From assembly GCA_964019655.1 (NCBI GenBank), contig CAXHTR010000001.1, positions 372,001 through 436,000 on the forward strand: a DNA stretch of 64,000 nt, read 5' to 3'. The notes under the pieces are model-generated. The model ran no database searches. It was given only the letters and a program-made list of their open reading frames with translations, and was not told the DNA's origin. The position numbers and the translations under genes are program-made. Origin of the DNA: Perkinsela sp. pyNocScin1. Lineage: Eukaryota > Euglenozoa > Kinetoplastea > Prokinetoplastida > Perkinselidae. Of this stretch, positions 59,712 to 64,000 are shown in pieces (position 1 is the stretch's first letter; every line of letters begins with the position of its first letter).

Positions 59712-61595
59712 CTACCCCGACCGCATGTGCGGCGGCCGCAGCGGCCCCGGCCCGTAGTCCGCGCTGTCGACCGTCCGCCGCGGGTACTTCCCGTCGAGAA
59801 CCACCTGCTGCGCCGCCACCTCGCCCGCCATGAACGCCTCGAACTCCCGCTTCGGCGGCCGCAGCACCGTGCGCTTCTTCGCGAATATCTCTGTGTGCGT
59901 TGCGTGTGTCTTTATATACTTCGAAATCGACCGGATCGATTTCAAAAGTTTCGTCACATCGTTGTCATCTGCCGCGATATCCCACACGAGATGCCCATGG
60001 TCGTGGCAGAAGGCCCGCAGCACTGCCTCGAGCGCTGCAAATTTTTCAGTGACGCACTCCCATGAGCCCTGCGACGCATTCTTTGCCTTCCACTCCGCCA
60101 GCGTGTGCGGGAAGCGCTGCAGCGATTCTTTGACTTCATCGTACGCTTTTTTCATTTCAGTGAATGCTGGCAGCGCTGCCACTGCCGCAGCATCTGGCTT
60201 CGCCTTGACTTCTTCTGCAGGCAGCGGCTTCCTTCTTCGCAAAAAGGCCGCGAGCGACGTCCTGCCGCCCGCCTGCGCCGCCTCGTCATCCCGCAGCGTC
60301 ACAAAGTCGGCCATGAGCGCCGCGTTGAGGCGCCGCTTGTGGAGCTGCGCCTTTCTCGTGAAAACGCACAGCGCGTGGCGCTCGTTGAACTTGTGGGGCA
60401 GCCACACGGCGGCTGCCGCCGACTCGAGGCCGAGGCGGAAGATCTCCTGCAGGCCGAAGCGGCAACAGTAGACAGTGAGCGCCGAGAGCGTCGCGAAGGC
60501 GAAGCGCTGCGTCACCGCGAAGGGCTGGAGGGGGAAGACGCCGATGATTTGCGAGTCTTCAAGGGAAATTTCGATTTGTATGAAATTCTCCTTCAAATTT
60601 TCACTGATTGACCCGACGCAGAGCGTTGCCTTCTTCGCTTCAGAATTCTTTTCACTGACAAAGGCAAAGTCGGCGATGCTTTTCGATTTTGTAAGAGTCG
60701 GCTGGTCCCTCGGGCTCAGCGCGAAAAAGCTGAAGGGCGTCTGCGGCATCGGCTGCGCTTCCATCGGCGCTGTCTCGAGCTGGATCGAGAAATCCGGGCT
60801 GACGGTCAGCCTTGTGCAGTGCCCTGTGCTCAAGACAAGCAGCGCGTCATGGCTGAGCTGCGTCATTGCAAGGGCTATGGCCTTTTCGCCCAATGTTTCT
60901 GTCAGAGACCAGACGCACTCGAGCGAGTCGGGCACAGCGGCTTTGGCGTTGGCTGGCATGCCAGCGTCGCTGATCTTCCAGAGAAAGAAGCGCCCGGTGC
61001 TTGTGAGAAAGACAACGACGTGGCAGCCAAACTGAAAGGATTTTTGCAAATTGTCGGCGTGCACGAGCGTCTCAGTGTGGTGCGGGATGTAGGCCATGCC
61101 GAGGATGTGCTCCTGCGGCAGGAAGGTGATCGTCCCGCGCGCGAAGGGCTCGGCGGTCTCGCCCTTCTCCGAGAATAAGTCGATGGGCTGCACTGTCGTG
61201 TGGTCCTTGGGGAGCTTTTTGCGGTGGGCGAGTGACTTCTTGGTCGACGCCTCGAGGCGCATGTCCGCGCAAAGGACGAGGCGCTCGTCCGGGCGCATGT
61301 AGCAGCTCGCCTGCGGGAAGAACTCGTTGGTCGCGGCAAAGGTTGGCGTGCCCATGGAGACCTGCGCGATGCTCGTACCGACCTCTTTCTTGACGATGGC
61401 GCCGGGCCCGGTGAGCGTCCACACGCGCTTCGCGCCGGAGGGCTCGGTGAGCGTAGCGGTGACGCTGCCGCTGTCGAGCGAGGTGGCGGGGCCGACGGTG
61501 CTGGCCGCGCTGAGGGCGGTGGTTTGGAGCGGCGCGTCGGGGTCGACCGGGGCGAAGAGCGCGCCGCAGTCGAGGGGCTCGCGCGTGGAGTGCAT
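59712..61595 (-). CDS. Hypothetical protein, possible beta-propeller plus helical tail (627 aa)
   Basis: Not recognised. From the ATG at 61593-61595 (MHSTREPLDCGALFAPVDPD) the first 430 residues are rich in beta-strand-like segments typical of a divergent propeller (CHVVVFLTSTGRFFLWKISD, DALLVLSTGHCTRLTVSPD, FAFATLSALTVYCCRF). The last 200 residues are charged and helical (FTEMKKAYDEVKESLQRFPH). This layout, propeller then helices, occurs in Nup88/Nup82-like nucleoporins and in vesicle-coat proteins, but no diagnostic motif was found. Codon use is GC-rich like alpha-COP and RAD54B, so it is a genuine housekeeping-type gene. There is no signal peptide. Confidence 0.75.
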   Translation of the reverse strand: MHSTREPLDCGALFAPVDPDAPLQTTALSAASTVGPATSLDSGSVTATLTEPSGAKRVWTLTGPGAIVKKEVGTSIAQVSMGTPTFAATNEFFPQASCYMRPDERLVLCADMRLEASTKKSLAHRKKLPKDHTTVQPIDLFSEKGETAEPFARGTITFLPQEHILGMAYIPHHTETLVHADNLQKSFQFGCHVVVFLTSTGRFFLWKISDAGMPANAKAAVPDSLECVWSLTETLGEKAIALAMTQLSHDALLVLSTGHCTRLTVSPDFSIQLETAPMEAQPMPQTPFSFFALSPRDQPTLTKSKSIADFAFVSEKNSEAKKATLCVGSISENLKENFIQIEISLEDSQIIGVFPLQPFAVTQRFAFATLSALTVYCCRFGLQEIFRLGLESAAAAVWLPHKFNERHALCVFTRKAQLHKRRLNAALMADFVTLRDDEAAQAGGRTSLAAFLRRRKPLPAEEVKAKPDAAAVAALPAFTEMKKAYDEVKESLQRFPHTLAEWKAKNASQGSWECVTEKFAALEAVLRAFCHDHGHLVWDIAADDNDVTKLLKSIRSISKYIKTHATHTEIFAKKRTVLRPPKREFEAFMAGEVAAQQVVLDGKYPRRTVDSADYGPGPLRPPHMRSG

Positions 61596-61814
61596 TGGAA
61601 TTGGTGTGAAAAGTATGGAAAAGGATACGTGGTGAAAGTGTGCATAAATGATTGATCGAATAAAGTAGGCTGATGGCATTTCACAGAAATCGTACAATGT
61701 GGGGCGCCAGTCGCCTGCCACTTTGTGACAATCCCCATTTCGAGGCTCTGAAGCTTGATGCATCTCGAAATACCTCGGGATACCTTTGATGCGTAGAGAA
61801 ACGGATAGAAACAT

Positions 61815-62993
61815 GGTATATCTCAGGGGTTCCCACCGACCTCGGGCCACTACCACCTTTCTTGCCTTGAGCGAGAATCACTACCATCTGGCGAAAAATT
61901 GCGGAAGATACGGGCGTACAGATTTCTAGAGCAACCTCTTTCGAGAGTTACCTTCTCAATGAGTCACATGGTTTTCGATTTGCGCTTCGAATTTGCATTT
62001 TGATGAACTAAGTCATACAAAAATAGGGTATGAGTAAACAGGCTAAGGATAGCAGCAAAGAGAACCGACCTTGCTCCAAGTCCCTCAGACGCTCACTGGC
62101 GATGCGCACCAACTCAACTGCCTTACCACCATTATCCAAAGGCTCGCAAAACATAAGCTCCTCCCTGATTTTCATCGTCACCAAGTCTACGAAACGGACC
62201 CAACAAACAAGCTGGCGAACATGTGCAATATCCGTAGATTCGTCAAGGTGTAGCGAGATGGGGTAGGGACACCGAGAAATTTCACTGGAAAGCTCAGATG
62301 AAATGTAGTTTTCCACACAGACATCCGCTGTTGTACAGTGTTGCTGCTTTTCGGCATGTCCTCCACCATCTGTACAACTTTACCCGGAGAAAGCGCGTTC
62401 ATAATGTCCAACATACACGGGATTAAGAAATCCTCAGCAATAGTGTGAGGCAACTTACATCTCGCGATGTGCTTAGACATGATGATGCTCGCCAGTTTGC
62501 TTTTGTCTGTTTCGGGCCCGATTCGGTACGCAGTTAGAGTTTTTGGTTTGCACCAAGCGTCGTAAAGCTTTTCTATTGTATCTCTATCTGTGTTTGCGCG
62601 CTTTTTCTTATGAGCTTCAAAATGTTTTGATATCGTTTCGTCTCTCATAAAGTTCGTGGATTTCTTCTCGCTACAAATGAAGCAAATCGGTATAACCTCA
62701 TTATTCGCATTCTTTTCCCAAGTGAATCCTTTCAAAAACCAGTCTGGGTCGTATCCTCTTTGATTTGGCATGAAAATTTTACGAAGCAATAATGATCGAA
62801 ATCAAAATATTTACAATCAAGGGAAAATAAAACTTCGGGTTCTGCACAAAACTCACTTTTTTTATCATGCCGTGCAAGCCCTCTCAAGACCCCCTCCCCC
62901 AGAATTTTCGTCTCAAAAAAACTACCACCTCCGGAAAAATAATTACCACCTTTTTGCCTAAATTACCACCTTTTGGGAATGCCTGGTATATCT
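61815..62993. mobile_element. Decayed hAT transposon with 8-bp target duplication
   Basis: The element spans 61823-62985 (1163 bp). Its ends CAGGGGTTCCCA and (inverted) CAGGCATTCCCA match at 10 of 12 positions, and both sides carry the perfect direct repeat GTATATCT (61815-61822 and 62986-62993). Subterminal words TACCACCTTT recur several times near the right end and once or twice near the left. Inside is a broken transposase gene on the minus strand. It is an internally deleted, once-autonomous hAT copy inserted between a hypothetical gene and an LRR gene. Confidence 0.92.
62008..62771 (-). pseudogene. hAT (ZBED-like) transposase remnant
   Basis: From MPNQRGYDPDWFLKGF the first frame has a BED-like zinc finger (CFICSEKKSTNFMRDETISK, then HFEAHKKK) and the helical segment after it. 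The frame is lost near 62316 and continues in another frame as VENYISSELSSEISRCPYPI then LHLDESTDIAHVRQL and VRFVDLVTMKIREELMFCEPL, which carries the start of the RNase H-like catalytic core (LDEST with its Asp) seen in ZBED/GTF2I-repeat-type hAT transposases. The remainder of the core and the C-terminal dimerisation domain are missing. Not functional as it stands. Confidence 0.88.
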
Positions 62994-63305
62994 GGAAGAG
63001 CAAATTTCAGGCAGACTTTGTGAAAATTCTGTGTGCGTCAGAAAATGTTTGCTTTCAAAGGTTGAGAAATGCGACTGAACTAAACTGAACTTAACTAGCG
63101 ACTGAACCTGTGATGTGGGTGAATAATATTGATTTTCTTATCGGACATTGGTTTCAAGGGCCATATTATTTCAGGCAGATCCTGTTAGTGTGTATTTTCA
63201 AAGATTCGGTAACAGATTCGGTTTTCTATTGAAAAGTAAAAGCAAGCAACGTGTAATGTCATGAAACTTTGACTTTATGCGTTGACATGCCCCAACGCCA
63301 CGCCC
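62994..63305. other. Intergenic, nothing recognised
   Basis: Short spacer between the hAT remnant and the last LRR gene. Nothing of note was seen. Confidence 0.4.
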
Positions 63306-64000
63306 TCACTCCAAAAGCCCTTTCGCACGCAACTTCCTCTCTGCTTCTTGCTTTTCAGCAATGTTTTTCTTGTATGCCGTCAGATCTGCCGCCTTCACGC
63401 CACTAGCAAGAAGAAAGCGCTGATCCGGGTGGGCTGTTCCGTCGGGGAGCACAGATGCCTCAAACATGTTGTTCTGCAGATAGACCATGCCGAGGCCGAC
63501 CAGAGGGTCGTACCGAGGCTCTGGCAATATCGCTGTCCCGCTGAGTCTGTTTCCTGACGCGTTAATAAATTCGAGCTTTTCGGACGTATTCTGAAGAACA
63601 AAGGATCCCACAAACGAGTTGTTATTGAGATGTAATTGTTTGAGCGAATTTGGTAGGCCATCGAGGCGTAATGTCCCGCCCAGCTGATTGAAACTCAGTG
63701 TCACAGTATCTATGCCGTTTGGTAGTTTCGTCAGCTCGACACTCCCTGTAAAAGCATTCTGCCCAAGGTCGAGGATTTCCAGCGACGGTGGCAGCGCCGT
63801 TAGGTCACAACTCCCTGAAAATTTGTTGCCAGCAAGGTTCAGATCCTTCAACTGCACTGGTAGCGTGTCCAGCGCGACATTCCCACTGAGCCGATTCTCC
63901 AAGAGGTTGAGGTTCGTGAGACCCACAGGCAATGCTGCGGTACACAGCGTTCCAAGCAGTCCCCAGTTCATGATGATCATCTTATAGACATTTTTCGGTG
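63306..64000 (-). CDS. Leucine-rich repeat protein, N-terminus beyond right edge
   Basis: The frame is still open at the right edge, so the leader and cap are not visible. The visible part has six regular LRRs (LPVGLTNLNLLENRLSG, LPVQLKDLNLAGNKFSG, LPPSLEILDLGQNAFTG, LPNSLKQLHLNNNSFVG) followed by a tail unlike the others: a linker with PEPRYDPLVGLGMVYLQNN and a charged C-terminal helix (AYKKNIAEKQEAERKLRAKG) that may form a coiled coil. This tail may give the protein a different partner. Confidence 0.86.
   Translation of the reverse strand, partial: PKNVYKMIIMNWGLLGTLCTAALPVGLTNLNLLENRLSGNVALDTLPVQLKDLNLAGNKFSGSCDLTALPPSLEILDLGQNAFTGSVELTKLPNGIDTVTLSFNQLGGTLRLDGLPNSLKQLHLNNNSFVGSFVLQNTSEKLEFINASGNRLSGTAILPEPRYDPLVGLGMVYLQNNMFEASVLPDGTAHPDQRFLLASGVKAADLTAYKKNIAEKQEAERKLRAKGLLE

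Noticed and set aside
1-64000. CRISPR arrays, bacterial operons or ribosome binding sites
   Set aside because: Nothing of the kind is seen, and the gene content is eukaryotic.

Overview
This window is from a single-celled eukaryote. It carries alpha-COP, DNA polymerase delta, a RAD54-type SNF2 ATPase, a YEATS-like protein, an FG-repeat protein and proteins with mitochondrial-type leaders. Every gene reads as one uninterrupted frame, so introns are absent or rare. Stop codons are standard. All genes fall into three one-way blocks: minus from 1 to about 34.6 kb, plus from 35.2 to 48.3 kb, and minus from 49.2 kb to the right edge. Directional, intron-less clusters of this kind are best known from kinetoplastids. 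Several genes also have a pyrimidine tract followed by AG shortly before ATG, as expected of spliced-leader acceptors, but others do not. A kinetoplastid or other euglenozoan is therefore my best guess, and the taxon is not proven.

Block 1 (minus, 1-34.6 kb) holds alpha-COP (cut by the left edge), a run of leucine-rich-repeat (LRR) genes interrupted by an ICT1-type mitochondrial release factor, then a SPATA20/YyaL-like protein, a RAD54B-like ATPase, a membrane kinase with a Kelch ectodomain, another LRR gene, four small or hypothetical genes and POLD1. Block 2 (plus, 35.2-48.3 kb) is almost entirely LRR genes plus one membrane RING-H2 gene. Block 3 (minus, 49.2-64 kb) is again LRR genes, with one hypothetical protein and a decayed hAT transposon; the last LRR gene runs off the right edge.

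The dominant feature is a family of 26 LRR genes plus one relic. Most have a very short hydrophobic N-terminus, a conserved cap (often ending in a GRLD-like motif and DQALME-like segment, then an acidic/aromatic 'F.D..G.Y.D...W' stretch) and 4 to 16 repeats of about 23 residues of the form LPxxLxxLxLxxNxFxGxI. No transmembrane helix or GPI signal is evident. Three subfamilies can be told apart: long GRLD-type proteins, a small CTWRxISC type, and a short type with a conserved basic C-terminal tail. Five members are broken by frameshifts or a stop, whereas none of about 20 kb of non-LRR genes is, so the family seems to be turning over by duplication and decay.

Mobile DNA is visible in the intergenic spaces: two nested hAT-type miniature elements with perfect 8-bp target duplications, a hAT transposase remnant with its own 8-bp duplication, a 600-bp terminal-inverted-repeat element sitting in the convergent strand-switch, and a three-copy dispersed repeat of about 38 bp.
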